Assembly: GCA_009379995.1 (NCBI GenBank)
Contig: WHSR01000058.1
Coordinates: forward strand, 1 to 36,687
Reading direction: 5' to 3'
Source of the DNA: Streptosporangiales bacterium
GTDB lineage: Bacteria; Actinomycetota; Actinomycetes; Streptosporangiales; WHSR01
DNA length: 36,687 nucleotides
Shown here: piece after piece, positions 7,449-17,247 of the stretch
How the letters are laid out: each line of letters begins with the position of its first letter
Numbering within the stretch: the first letter of the stretch is position 1
Translations under genes and position numbers: made by a program
Notes under the pieces: generated by a model
Database searches by the model: none
The model's input: only the letters and a program-made list of their open reading frames with translations
What the model was told of the DNA's origin: nothing

Positions 7449-8222
7449 CTAGCGCTCGACGAGGGCGAGGACACGGGCGGGGCTGCCCGAGCCACCGGTG
7501 ATGGGCAGCGGCCCGGCGATGAGGACCGCCCCTCGGACCGGGAGCCTGGCCAGGTTCTGCAGCTGGGTGAGCCCGTACTTGTTCGCGCCCAGCAGGAACG
7601 AGTGGCACGGGAACGGCGGGTCGAACCCAACCGCACCCCCCGCGTCGGTGCCCACCGTCTCCACGCCAAGCCCGATGACCGGGGCCTCCTCGGCGAGCCA
7701 CCTCGCGCACTCGACGGACATCCCCGGGGTGTGCGAGCCGCTCTCGTCCGCGTTCAGGAAGGCCTCGGCGTCGGCCGAGCGGGCGTCCCAGCCGGTGCGG
7801 TACAGCAGCCACCCCCCCTCGGGCAGCGGGCCGTTACGGCGCTCCCAGTCCCGTACGTGGTCGATTTCCAGCAGGAAGTCCGGATCCCGCCCGGCCTGCT
7901 CGGCGAAGTCGAGCACGACCGCCGGCGCGACTAGCTGCGACACCGAGACCTGGGCGACGTCGCTTCCGTCCCGGCCGGTCACCCAGTGCACGGGGGCGTC
8001 GAAATGGGTTCCGGTGTGTTCTCCGGTGGAGATGTTGTTCCAGTACCACGCCGGGCCGCGGTCGTCGTACCGGCTGATCTCCGTCAGGGTGAACGGTACT
8101 GTGTTGCCGAACGGCTCCGGCAACTGCAGGATCGGTGTCTTCTCCGACAGCGGCGCGGTGAGGTCGACGACCTCGATCGAGCCGTTCGCGATACCCCCGA
8201 CGAGACTGTCCAGCACGGACAT
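7449..8222 (-). CDS. Cyclase/kynurenine-formamidase-like metal hydrolase
   Basis: 257 residues of the Cyclase family (PF04199). The metal-binding signature H-x-G-T-H-x-D-x-P-x-H is complete in EHTGTHFDAPVHW (H69, H73, D75, H79). The family includes kynurenine formamidase KynB, isatin hydrolase and other amidohydrolases acting on aromatic or cyclic amides. Next to a 2-aminobenzoyl-CoA-type monooxygenase, a role in releasing an anthranilate-like acid or cleaving a ring amide is plausible but inferred. The start at ATG 8222 follows GGAGG at 5 nt; an alternative in-frame ATG four codons upstream lacks such spacing. It lies 16 nt after the monooxygenase gene in the same operon. Confidence 0.85.
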   Translation of the reverse strand: MSVLDSLVGGIANGSIEVVDLTAPLSEKTPILQLPEPFGNTVPFTLTEISRYDDRGPAWYWNNISTGEHTGTHFDAPVHWVTGRDGSDVAQVSVSQLVAPAVVLDFAEQAGRDPDFLLEIDHVRDWERRNGPLPEGGWLLYRTGWDARSADAEAFLNADESGSHTPGMSVECARWLAEEAPVIGLGVETVGTDAGGAVGFDPPFPCHSFLLGANKYGLTQLQNLARLPVRGAVLIAGPLPITGGSGSPARVLALVER

Positions 8223-8238
8223 GGTGTCCTCCATCGTG

Positions 8239-10626
8239 TTAGGCGGGGCGCCAGCGTTGGTGCCGGGTTTGCGGCTCACCCTCGCGGATGAGCTGGAGCC
8301 GGGGCTTGGGCCCCTCGGTGCGGCCGGTCTGCGGCCGGCGGCTGCCGGCCTGGAACTGCACCGGCCACTCGGCGCCGGGCCCCTGGTGGCCCTGCTCGGC
8401 GGCGGCGTGCAGGGTCCACTGAGGATCGTAGAGGTGGACGCGGCCGAGGGCACACAGGTCCGCGCGCCCGGCGAGGATGATCGAGTTGACGTCGTCGTAG
8501 GAGGAGATCACGCCGACCGCTATCGTCGCGATGCCGACCTCGTTGCGGATGCGGTCGGCGTACGGGGTCTGGTAGCTGCGGCCGAAGGCCGGTCTCTCCT
8601 CGGGCGTGACCTGCCCGGTGGAAACGTCGATGACGTCGGCGCCCGCCTCGGCGAACGCGGCAGCGATCCGCACCGCGTCGTCCTCGGTGACGCCGCCCTC
8701 CACCCAGTCGGTGGCCGAGATGCGCACGGTCATCGGTTTGTGCGCGGGCCACACGTCCCGCACGGTGCGGAACACCTCGAGGGGATAGCGCAGCCGGTTC
8801 GCCAGCGACCCGCCGTAGGAGTCGCGCCGGTGGTTGGTGACCGGGGAGATGAAGCTGGATAGCAGGTATCCGTGCGCGCAGTGCAGCTCCAGCAGGTCGA
8901 AGCCGGCCTGCTCCCCCATCCGGGCGGCCCGGACGAACTGGTCGCGGATCTCGTCCATGTCGGCGTGGGTCAGCTCCCGGGGCACCTGGTTGACTTCCGG
9001 GCGGTACGGGACCGGGGACGGGGCGAAGACCTCCCAGTTGCCGTCGGGCAGCGGCTCGTCCATGCCGTCCCACATCAGCTTCGTGGAGCCCTTCCGGCCG
9101 GAGTGGCCGAGCTGGAGCCCGATCTTCGCGGTGGTGTGGGCGTGCACGAAGTCGACGATGCGCTCCCAGGCTGCCTCGTGCTCGGGCGTGTACATCCCGC
9201 CGCAGCCCGGGGTGATGCGCCCGGCCTCGGAGACGCACACCATCTCGGTCATCACCAGCGCCGCCCCGCCCAGCGCCTTGCTGCCCAGATGGACGAGGTG
9301 GAAGTCGGTGGGGCTGCCGTCGGTCGCCGAGTACATGTCCATAGCCGACACGATCACCCGGTTCTTCAGCTCGAGGTCGCGCAGCCGGAAGGGAGTGAAC
9401 ATCGGCGGCGCGGCCGGCCTCGGCGGCGGGCCCGTGACCGGTCCCGGCGCCACGCCGCGCCGCACCTCGTGGTCGGCGAACCAGGCACCCACCCGGCCGG
9501 CGAACTCCGGGTCGCGCAGCCGCAGGTTGTCGTGGGTGACCCGGCGGCTGCGGGTGAGGATATTGAACGCGAACTGCGGCGGCTCCTGGTGCAGGTACTG
9601 GCCGAGGTTCTCGAACCATTCCAGGCTCGCCTGCGCGGCCCGCTGGGTGCTCGCCACCACCGGCCGTCTCTCGTCCTCGTACGCCCGCAGCGCGGCGTCA
9701 AGGGAGGGCTGCTCGTGCAGCGAGGCAGCCAGCGCGAGCGCGTCCTCCATGGCCAGCTTCGTTCCGGACCCGATCGACCAGTGTGCGGTGTGCGCGGCGT
9801 CGCCGAGCAGCACGAGGTTTCTGTTCCGCCAGGTGCGGTTGCGGACAGTGGTGAAGTTCGCCCATTTGGAGTTGTTCGGCACCAGCGCGTGCCCGCCGAG
9901 GATGCCCGCGAACAGCTTCTCGCACATCGCGATGCTCTCCAGGTCGCTCTCGCCGGGAGGCAGCTCGGCGGGCGCGACCCGGTCGAACCCCGCGGCCCGC
10001 CACGAGTCCTCGTTCATCTCCACGAGGAACGTGCTCATCGTGGTGTCGTACGGGTAGCCGTGGATCTGCATCACGCCGTGCTCGGTCTCGACGATGTAGA
10101 ACTTGAACGCGTCGAAGACCAGGTCGGTCCCCAGCCACATGAACTTGCACCGGCGGACGTCGAGATCGGGCGCGAACACGTCCGGGTGGGCCGACCGGGT
10201 CGGGCTGTTTACCCCATCGGCGGCCACCACGAGGTCGAACTCCCGGGCCAGCGTCGCCGCCGGCGGCGCCTCCTCGCGGAAGCGGACTGTCACGCCGAGC
10301 CCGCGGCATCGCTCCTGGAGGATCTGCAGCAGCCGGACCCGACTCATCGCGGCGAAGCCGTGGCCACCGGAGGTGACGACCTCGCCCCGGTAGTGGATGT
10401 CGATGTCGTCCCAGCAGGCGAACTCCCGGGCCATCGCCCGGTAGACCGTGGGGTCGGCGAGCTCGATCCCACCGAGGGTCTCGTCGGAGAGGACGACGCC
10501 GAAGCCGAACGTGTCGTCGGGCGCGTTGCGCTCCCAGACGGTGATCTCGTGGGTCGAGTCGAGCTGCATCATCAGGGCAGCGAAGTACAGCCCGCCCGGT
10601 CCGCCGCCGATGCACGCGATGCGCAT
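8239..10626 (-). CDS. Bifunctional salicylyl-CoA 5-hydroxylase / 2-aminobenzoyl-CoA monooxygenase-reductase
   Basis: 795 residues in a diagnostic two-enzyme fusion. Residues 1 to ~390 are a class A FAD monooxygenase with the dinucleotide motif ACIGGGPGGLYFAALMM near the N-terminus, DLVVAADGVNSPTR in the middle and VLLGDAAHTAHWSIGSG as the second FAD motif. Residues ~410-795 are an old yellow enzyme domain (FTPFRLRDLELKNRVI, QLGHSGRKGS, CAHGYLLSSFISP, GRVHLYDPQW). Known members hydroxylate the ring of CoA-activated salicylate or anthranilate, and the 2-aminobenzoyl-CoA enzyme also reduces it, leading to non-aromatic CoA intermediates. No CoA ligase or beta-oxidation genes lie in the window, so the pathway must be completed elsewhere. 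ATG 10626 is preferred, with GGGAGG 6 nt upstream. Confidence 0.9.
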   Translation of the reverse strand: MRIACIGGGPGGLYFAALMMQLDSTHEITVWERNAPDDTFGFGVVLSDETLGGIELADPTVYRAMAREFACWDDIDIHYRGEVVTSGGHGFAAMSRVRLLQILQERCRGLGVTVRFREEAPPAATLAREFDLVVAADGVNSPTRSAHPDVFAPDLDVRRCKFMWLGTDLVFDAFKFYIVETEHGVMQIHGYPYDTTMSTFLVEMNEDSWRAAGFDRVAPAELPPGESDLESIAMCEKLFAGILGGHALVPNNSKWANFTTVRNRTWRNRNLVLLGDAAHTAHWSIGSGTKLAMEDALALAASLHEQPSLDAALRAYEDERRPVVASTQRAAQASLEWFENLGQYLHQEPPQFAFNILTRSRRVTHDNLRLRDPEFAGRVGAWFADHEVRRGVAPGPVTGPPPRPAAPPMFTPFRLRDLELKNRVIVSAMDMYSATDGSPTDFHLVHLGSKALGGAALVMTEMVCVSEAGRITPGCGGMYTPEHEAAWERIVDFVHAHTTAKIGLQLGHSGRKGSTKLMWDGMDEPLPDGNWEVFAPSPVPYRPEVNQVPRELTHADMDEIRDQFVRAARMGEQAGFDLLELHCAHGYLLSSFISPVTNHRRDSYGGSLANRLRYPLEVFRTVRDVWPAHKPMTVRISATDWVEGGVTEDDAVRIAAAFAEAGADVIDVSTGQVTPEERPAFGRSYQTPYADRIRNEVGIATIAVGVISSYDDVNSIILAGRADLCALGRVHLYDPQWTLHAAAEQGHQGPGAEWPVQFQAGSRRPQTGRTEGPKPRLQLIREGEPQTRHQRWRPA

Positions 10627-10710
10627 GCGCAGCCTCCCAGCGTCCGCCGTGCCAGCAGCGTATGTCGTGTCTGTGACGGTCGACAACAATCCGGGGAACG
10701 CGCGGGTCCG

Positions 10711-11679
10711 TCAGATGCGCAGCACCACCCGGCCGCGTACCCCGTCCTCGACCATGCGGTGCGCCTCGGCCGCCCGTTCCAGGGGAAGCACCTCGCTGAT
10801 CCGCGTCGTCAGCCCGCCCGCGGCGAGGAGCCGGTTGATCGTACGGGCGGCGTCGGCCAGCTCGTCGGCGGTGGCCCGGCTGATCACGAACCCCAGGATG
10901 TGGCCGTCCCGGGTGTAGAGGGGGCCGAGGGGCAGGGCGGGCCGCTGGCCGAGGCCTGCCAGGCACACGATCCGGCCACGGAACGCCAGCACGTCCACGG
11001 CCAGGTCGAGGTCGAGACGCCCGGACGTGTCGACGTACACCTCGATCCCGTCGGGAGCGACCGCGCGCAGCCGCTCGGCCAGGGCGGGGTCGCGGTAGTC
11101 GAGCACCTCGGCCGCCCCGGCGGCGCGGCACCAGGAGGCGTCGGCCGCGTTCGCCGTGGCGATCACCCGGGCCTCGGCGGCAGCCGCCAGCTGGATCGCC
11201 GCCGTGCCCACATTGCCCGCGCCGCCCTGCACGCAGAGGGTCTCCCCCGGCCGCAGCCCGCCGTGCCGGAAGAGGGCAAGGTAGGCGGTCGCCGCGGGAT
11301 GCGCCACGGCGACAGCCGTCAACGCGTCGGCCCGGTCCGGAAGGTGGTACAGGCGCTCGACCGGTGCGACGGCGCACTCGGCGAACGAACCCTGCCGCCC
11401 GGCGTGGCCGAGGCTGTTGCACCACACCCGATCACCTACCGCGAAGCCGACGGCACCGGAGCCGAGGGCGGCCACCCGGCCGACCAGATCCCGGCCGAGC
11501 ACGAAGGGAAACGGCGTGGGGGTCGGCCAGGCGCCGGAGCGGATGAAGGTGTCCACCGGGTTGACGGCCACCGCCTCGACGTTCACCAGCACGTCCGTCG
11601 GCCCGGTCGCCGGCACGGGCAGCTCCCCGTACCGGATCGCCTCGGCCGGCCCCACCTCGGTGATGTAGGCAGCTCGCAT
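10711..11679 (-). CDS. Quinone oxidoreductase-like MDR (zinc-free alcohol dehydrogenase superfamily)
   Basis: 322 residues of the medium-chain dehydrogenase/reductase superfamily. It has the GroES-like N-terminal domain (VNPVDTFIRSGAW, then VLGRDLVGRVAALG), a Rossmann domain with the NADPH-binding glycine motif in QGGAGNVGTAAIQLA, and a typical quinone-reductase end (AAEAHRMVEDGVRGRVVLRI). The catalytic and structural zinc cysteines of alcohol dehydrogenases are absent, so it is probably an NADPH:quinone or enoyl/enone reductase. It starts 2 bp after the stop of the membrane-protein gene, which suggests translational coupling. It lies 84 bp upstream of the monooxygenase, so it could reduce an unsaturated ring product of that enzyme; this is inferred from position. 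Confidence 0.85.
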   Translation of the reverse strand: MRAAYITEVGPAEAIRYGELPVPATGPTDVLVNVEAVAVNPVDTFIRSGAWPTPTPFPFVLGRDLVGRVAALGSGAVGFAVGDRVWCNSLGHAGRQGSFAECAVAPVERLYHLPDRADALTAVAVAHPAATAYLALFRHGGLRPGETLCVQGGAGNVGTAAIQLAAAAEARVIATANAADASWCRAAGAAEVLDYRDPALAERLRAVAPDGIEVYVDTSGRLDLDLAVDVLAFRGRIVCLAGLGQRPALPLGPLYTRDGHILGFVISRATADELADAARTINRLLAAGGLTTRISEVLPLERAAEAHRMVEDGVRGRVVLRI

Positions 11680-11681
11680 GG

Positions 11682-13214
11682 TCAGTTGGGACGAAGTACC
11701 CGGGTAACGCCGGCTACCAGCGCGGTGGCCAGTATCCATCCGGAGACGATCAGCGCGTAGGCGACCCACTGGGTCCAGCCGGTCGGGTCCCACGCCTCAC
11801 GCTGGCCGAACGCTCCGAACGGGACCATCAGGTCGAGGGTGTAGACGAGGGCGTGGAAGTGCGGCCGCTCGTCGGGGCCGCGCAGCGACCGCGGAGGCTC
11901 CAGGCCGAACACCGTGGTACCGACCGCGGTGAGCAGCGCGAGCCACACCGCGGCGAGCCAGGCACGGTAGCCGTAACCGACCGTCCAGTCCAGCAGATAC
12001 CCACCGAGCCGCCCGATCCGGCCGAGGGTGGCACGTCGTGCCCGTTGCTTGGCGAGCAGGGTCTTGCGCGCCAGGTTGTCGTTGCCGTCCCGCCGGTACC
12101 ACGCCGCCAGCTGCTCGTACGGCTGCGGCCGGAACCCCTCGGGGTCGCGGGAGACCCAGGCGATGCGGCCGGCGATCCCCCTGCCCCGCAGCGACTGGTA
12201 GGTGCACCCGTTGAGGCGCAGCTGTTTCGGCCACGTCGCGACATCGTCCAGCAGCACCCCGATGTGCGCGTACACCAGCGAGACCGCTCCCTGGATGGGC
12301 TGCCGGGGAGTCAGGATGAGCTCCTCGATCTGGGCCTGTCCGAGGCGGAGGGCTCGGTCCCCGCCGATCAGCGCGGCCTGGTCGAAGGAGAGCGTGCCGT
12401 TGATCCGCGCGCCGCGCAGCCGGACGGTTCCCTCGGCCGTAAATCCTTGGCTGCACTCCATGGCGTCCTCGACCACGACGCTGTCCGCGATGAGCGCGTA
12501 CCCACCGGGATTGCGCAGCGTCGCACCCTGCAGGAACACTCCGCCGCCCATGCGTGCCCCGACGAGCCGGACGGCGCCGGTGATGTCGGCGTCGCGGGCG
12601 AACGTGCCGCCCTCGATGGACAAGGCGCCGCTGAACAGCGCCCAGTTGCCGGGATTGGAGATCCGGGTCCCGTTCAGCCGCAACCCCTCGGCCAGCTGCG
12701 CGCGCGGCAGTCGGAGCTGGCCGTCGATGACCGAGCCGGAGAGGCTGAGGTAGCCGTCCGCACGCAGCCCGCCGCCACCGAAGCCCGGCATCCGGCAGTC
12801 GGTCATGCGGATCTGGCGGGTCTGGGCGTTGTCGAAGTCCGGGGCCTCCTCGAGACGACACTCCTTCAGCCGCAACGCGCAGCCAACAGTGCCCCCGGAC
12901 ACGTCGAGTACCCCGGTCACGCGGGCGCCGCGGAGCCGTACCGCCTGGACACGCCCGGGTTCCGGGTCACACGCCCCGAGCAGCAGCGCGGCGATCACCT
13001 CGGCGCGAACGGTCCGTTCCGGACCCGCGTCCTCCGCGGGGAGGTCCGCGCCGAGTTCCACCCACGTCCCGGCAGGGTATGCCGCCCACAGCCTCCGCTC
13101 CGGCTCGGTCAGTTCGGACCGAGCGGGGGCCGTCTCCCTGTGCTCGATGACGGCGTCCCGCGGCTCGGCGCTCCCCGGCTCGGCGCGAACTCCCTCTACG
13201 GACATCGGCGTCAT
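11682..13214 (-). CDS. Membrane protein with pentapeptide-like beta-helix and C-terminal membrane segments
   Basis: 510 residues. After a polar N-terminus (about 1-75), a long region (about 85-370) repeats short units such as LRGARVTGVLDVSG, VRLVGARMGGGVFLQGATL and LSGSVIDGQLRLPRAQL. This is the spacing of right-handed beta-helical pentapeptide-like proteins. The C-terminus has hydrophobic segments (AWLAAVWLALLTAVGTTVF and WVAYALIVSGWILATALVAG) bracketing a pore-like stretch, YTLDLMVPFGAFGQ. Homologues in actinomycetes are often labelled membrane-associated oxidoreductase, but I see no redox motif, and a channel-like or scaffold role is equally possible. The start is ATG 13214 or 13205. It is the first gene of the catabolic operon, which is unexpected. 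Confidence 0.75.
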   Translation of the reverse strand: MTPMSVEGVRAEPGSAEPRDAVIEHRETAPARSELTEPERRLWAAYPAGTWVELGADLPAEDAGPERTVRAEVIAALLLGACDPEPGRVQAVRLRGARVTGVLDVSGGTVGCALRLKECRLEEAPDFDNAQTRQIRMTDCRMPGFGGGGLRADGYLSLSGSVIDGQLRLPRAQLAEGLRLNGTRISNPGNWALFSGALSIEGGTFARDADITGAVRLVGARMGGGVFLQGATLRNPGGYALIADSVVVEDAMECSQGFTAEGTVRLRGARINGTLSFDQAALIGGDRALRLGQAQIEELILTPRQPIQGAVSLVYAHIGVLLDDVATWPKQLRLNGCTYQSLRGRGIAGRIAWVSRDPEGFRPQPYEQLAAWYRRDGNDNLARKTLLAKQRARRATLGRIGRLGGYLLDWTVGYGYRAWLAAVWLALLTAVGTTVFGLEPPRSLRGPDERPHFHALVYTLDLMVPFGAFGQREAWDPTGWTQWVAYALIVSGWILATALVAGVTRVLRPN

Positions 13215-13285
13215 CGTAGGGCGCCGGCCACGCACACGAAACATCTGTATGGACGGCAGGTGCGGGATGATCTCGGAGTATGCCC

Positions 13286-13502
13286 TCACCGGTGGTGATC
13301 GGCCTGCTCGTCTCCCGCTGGGGCGCATCCTACCTGGACGCGGGGCGTACCCGGACCGCGGTCCTGACGGTGTCGGGGCTTGCCGCGCTCGCCGCGCAGG
13401 ATCTCATCGACCCGTTCGGAGATGTCGGGCGAGCGCGGTCGGCACCTCCTCCTCAGATAGTTCATCGACGAGGTGCTGGAGCTCCTCCCGCGGCGCGCTC
13501 AC
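13286..13502 (-). pseudogene. Possible remnant of a small antitoxin-like gene
   Basis: From a GTG at 13502 one frame reads VSAPREELQHLVDELSEEEV and stops at 13404 after 32 residues. The next frame then continues PDISERVDEILRGERGK to a stop at 13286. Small actinomycete antitoxin-like proteins commonly begin 'L..LVDELP...' and end 'S.RVDEIL...', so this may be an internally deleted and frameshifted copy. The evidence is two short matches and is weak. The rest of the 13215-13690 interval between the membrane protein and the RamB-type gene shows no convincing gene on either strand. Confidence 0.3.
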
Positions 13503-13690
13503 GACATCCAGTGTAGGACGCAAGGCTAGCGGGATTATGGACCTCGGTCTCGTCAGCTGCGTATATACGCCGCCGCGTGAGTTGGCCTTGCGCGCCTCGT
13601 TCTCCGCGATCCGCGCCTTGACGAGCCTTCGCACGAACGCGACTGGAAATAGCTCATCGCCCAACCAACCGACCAAAGCCCCGGTTCGGG

Positions 13691-15160
13691 TCACTCGGCG
13701 GCGTGGCGGTCGAGGAAGGTGTAGACCTCCGTCTCGTCGACGCCGGGGAAGGTGCCGGGCGGCAGCGCGGCCAGCACGTGGGAGTGCGCTCGGGCCGACG
13801 GCCGGGCGAGACCCTCCCACCGCCGCGCGAGCTCGGCCGGCGGCCGCTGGCAGCACTCGCCGGACGGGCAAACGGAGCGGGTTCGGTGCGAGGTGTCGCG
13901 GCCCCGGAACCAGCGCGACTGCACGTACGGAACCCCGAGCGTGATGGCGAAGTCGCGCTCCCGGCTCGGGTCGATGTGGCTGACACACCAGTACGTGCCG
14001 GTCGGCGTGTCGGTGTACTGGTACTGCATGGAGAACCGGTCGGCGGCGGAGAACACATGGTGGGCCGACCAGTACCGGCAGGCCCGCTGCCCCTCGATCG
14101 CCCCCTGGGCGTCGGCCGGGAAGACCAGGCCGTCGTTCTCGTATGCCTTGTAGATGATCCTGCTCTGGTCGGTCTTGATGAAGTGCACCGGCAGGTCGAG
14201 ATGGTGCGTCGCCAGGTTGGTGAAGCGATGCGCCGCCATCTCGTACGAAACGGAGAAGACGTCGCGCAGGTCCTCGACGGACAGATCGCGGTCGTTCTTG
14301 GCCTGGCCCAGGTACTCCACCGCTGCCCGTTCCGGCACCAGAACCGCCGCGGCGAAGTAGTTCGCCTCCACCCGCTGGCGCAGGAAGTCGGCGAAGTCCC
14401 GGGGTACCGCGTGGCCCAGCGCGATGTTCGCGAGCGTCTGCAGCACGATCGTCCGCGGGGTGTGCATACCCAACGACTCGCGCTTCAGGTAGATCCGGCG
14501 GGTGCGCAGGTCGACGATCGACCGCACGGAGCGAGGCAGGTCGGTCGCGTACCGCAGGCCGAACCCGAAGTGTGTGGCGAGCGCCAGGATCAGCCCCTCG
14601 GACAGCGCCCCGCCGCGATAGCCCACCGCGTCCAGGATGCGCCCGGCCACCTCCTCGATCTCGTCGAAGTAGTTGCCGCGCTCCCGCATCTGCCGGCGCA
14701 GCTCGGCGTTGGCCGCACGGGCCTCCTCCGGGGTAGCCGTGGGCTTCGCCTGCCGCTGCCGTAGCTCCCCGTAGAGGGCCAGCAGGTGCTCGAGAACCTC
14801 GTTGGGCACCCGCTTGCCGATCCGAAGGTGCGGGAGCCCCAGCGACCGGTACACCGGGTCGCGCTGCGCCTCCTCGATGGCGATCTCCAGCTGCGCCCGG
14901 CGGCTGGGCGGCTGGCGGCGGAGCAGGTCCTCGACCGGTACGTCGAGGACCGAAGCCAGGGCGCGGAGCAGGGACAGCTTCGGCTCGCGGCGCCCGTTCT
15001 CCAACAAAGACAGCTGGGAGGGCGCACGCCCGACACGTTCGCCCAGCTCGGCAAGGGTGAGGCCGCGAGTTCGCCGAAGGTGCCGGAGCCGCTGCCCGAA
15101 GGTCACCAGGTCGAGCTCGTTCGTGAAGCTCTCCGATTCTTCGCTAGTGAAGGATGACAC
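13691..15160 (-). CDS. ramB: RamB/ScfR-type regulator of acetate metabolism
   Basis: 489 residues. An XRE helix-turn-helix spans about 20-78 (LTLAELGERVGRAPSQLSLL, ENGRR). A middle region related to IrrE/ImmA peptidases follows (about 190-300), in which the HExxH zinc site is degenerate (LANIALGH). A DUF2083-type C-terminal domain contains a Cys cluster (CPSGECCQRP). This is the architecture of RamB, which in Corynebacterium and Mycobacterium controls isocitrate lyase and other acetate genes. The divergent neighbour here is isocitrate lyase, which supports the assignment. GTG start at 15160, chosen because the helix-turn-helix domain begins soon after and no other start precedes it without leaving the intergenic region. 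Confidence 0.88.
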   Translation of the reverse strand: MSSFTSEESESFTNELDLVTFGQRLRHLRRTRGLTLAELGERVGRAPSQLSLLENGRREPKLSLLRALASVLDVPVEDLLRRQPPSRRAQLEIAIEEAQRDPVYRSLGLPHLRIGKRVPNEVLEHLLALYGELRQRQAKPTATPEEARAANAELRRQMRERGNYFDEIEEVAGRILDAVGYRGGALSEGLILALATHFGFGLRYATDLPRSVRSIVDLRTRRIYLKRESLGMHTPRTIVLQTLANIALGHAVPRDFADFLRQRVEANYFAAAVLVPERAAVEYLGQAKNDRDLSVEDLRDVFSVSYEMAAHRFTNLATHHLDLPVHFIKTDQSRIIYKAYENDGLVFPADAQGAIEGQRACRYWSAHHVFSAADRFSMQYQYTDTPTGTYWCVSHIDPSRERDFAITLGVPYVQSRWFRGRDTSHRTRSVCPSGECCQRPPAELARRWEGLARPSARAHSHVLAALPPGTFPGVDETEVYTFLDRHAAE

Positions 15161-15173
15161 TGGTTCATCTTAG

Positions 15174-15206
15174 AGCAAAGATTGGCGATTTTTCCTTCGA
15201 TTTTTC
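15174..15206. promoter_or_regulatory. AT-rich control region between ramB-like gene and aceA
   Basis: The 118-bp divergent intergenic region contains a direct repeat CGATTTTTC at 15186-15194 and 15198-15206, a 12-bp period of about one helical turn. A GCAAAG element lies at 15175-15180 and resembles half of the TTTGCAAA-like core reported for RamB sites. This AT-rich patch contrasts with its surroundings and is a good candidate for the shared operator and promoters. Binding is inferred. Confidence 0.5.
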
Positions 15207-15278
15207 TCGTTCCGCGGCCATGCGGCGGTGAAACTCGACCACATAACCCAGGGGACGACACAGCGGAAGGTAAGGAGC

Positions 15279-16577
<1,299 letters not shown>

Positions 16578-16604
16578 CCTACCGGACCATCTGACCGGCC
16601 GGCG

Positions 16605-16650
16605 TGCCGCGGCCCTCGGACGGGGTAATCGCCGTCCGAGGGCCGCGGCA
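16605..16650. terminator. 19-bp perfect hairpin between convergent genes
   Basis: The arms 16605-16623 and 16632-16650 (TGCCGCGGCCCTCGGACGG and its exact complement) enclose an 8-nt loop. The hairpin lies 27 bp after aceA and 13 bp after the stop of the convergent PPOX-fold gene, so it probably terminates both transcripts. There is no T-run on either side, as is common in high-GC actinomycetes. Confidence 0.8.
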
Positions 16651-16663
16651 TCCCGTACGCAGC

Positions 16664-17152
16664 TCACAGGTACCGGCTGGCCCAGCCGTTGCCCTGCCAC
16701 GTGGTGAGGCTCTGCGGCTCCAGGTAGAACAGCCAGCGTGGCCGGTCGAGCGTCGGCACCAGGTACTCGGGTCCGTCCTCTCCCAGGTAGCGCGCCGACA
16801 TCCGCTCGGCGATCGGCACCCACTCGCCTCCGACGTTGGGCTCCTCGATGAGCCTGGCCACGCACTGGGCGACAACCTTGCGCTGTGCACCCGCCTCATC
16901 CACGGTGATCGCGCAGCGTGGGTCGCGCCGCAGATGGCGGGCCCACGCCGAACGCAGCCGCGGGATCACCCACCATCCGGATCCGTCCCACTCGTGCCAG
17001 CACGGGACCACGTACGGCCAGCCCTCCTCGTCAAGGCAGGCGACCCGCGCGATGTGCGGCTCGGCGAGGAAGGCCGCCAACTCCTCCCGCTCGAGCCTGC
17101 CGACCTTGCCCCGCCGGCTCTCGCCCGTGCCGTTCGTCGCGTCGTCGCTCAT
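16664..17152 (-). CDS. Pyridoxamine 5'-phosphate oxidase-fold flavin/F420-type protein
   Basis: 162 residues of the split-beta-barrel PPOX superfamily. It shows 'hiarVAcLdeeGwPyvvPcW' near residues 33-53, the GWWVIPRLRSAWARHLRRDP segment lined by Arg residues that usually bind the phosphate of FMN or F420, and ISVDEAG-like strands. Members are FMN-, F420- or haem-binding oxidoreductases. The cofactor cannot be decided here. Start ATG 17152 is chosen because GAGG lies just upstream; the longer frame adds six residues with no ribosome-binding site. It stands alone, convergent with aceA and divergent from the MFS gene. Confidence 0.8.
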   Translation of the reverse strand: MSDDATNGTGESRRGKVGRLEREELAAFLAEPHIARVACLDEEGWPYVVPCWHEWDGSGWWVIPRLRSAWARHLRRDPRCAITVDEAGAQRKVVAQCVARLIEEPNVGGEWVPIAERMSARYLGEDGPEYLVPTLDRPRWLFYLEPQSLTTWQGNGWASRYL

Positions 17153-17247
17153 CGTGATCCTCGTTCCCACTCAATCGCGAACATCGGGCTTTCCGAGAAC
17201 CTCCACGGCATGCCAGTGTGGCTGAGCCACGTCGACGAGGGTGAGGG

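Noticed and set aside
7435..7812. N-terminal extension of the ThDP enzyme
   Set aside because: The extra codons lie inside the cyclase gene in another frame, and a good start with GAGGG is at 7434.
8872..11760. A 962-codon open frame on the plus strand
   Set aside because: It is antisense to the monooxygenase and MDR genes, has no recognisable domain and is rich in Arg, Gly and Pro, as expected from the codon bias of high-GC coding DNA read in reverse.
13280..13516. A 78-codon plus-strand frame starting MPSPVVIGLL
   Set aside because: It lacks a ribosome-binding site and a recognisable fold, and becomes low-complexity halfway.
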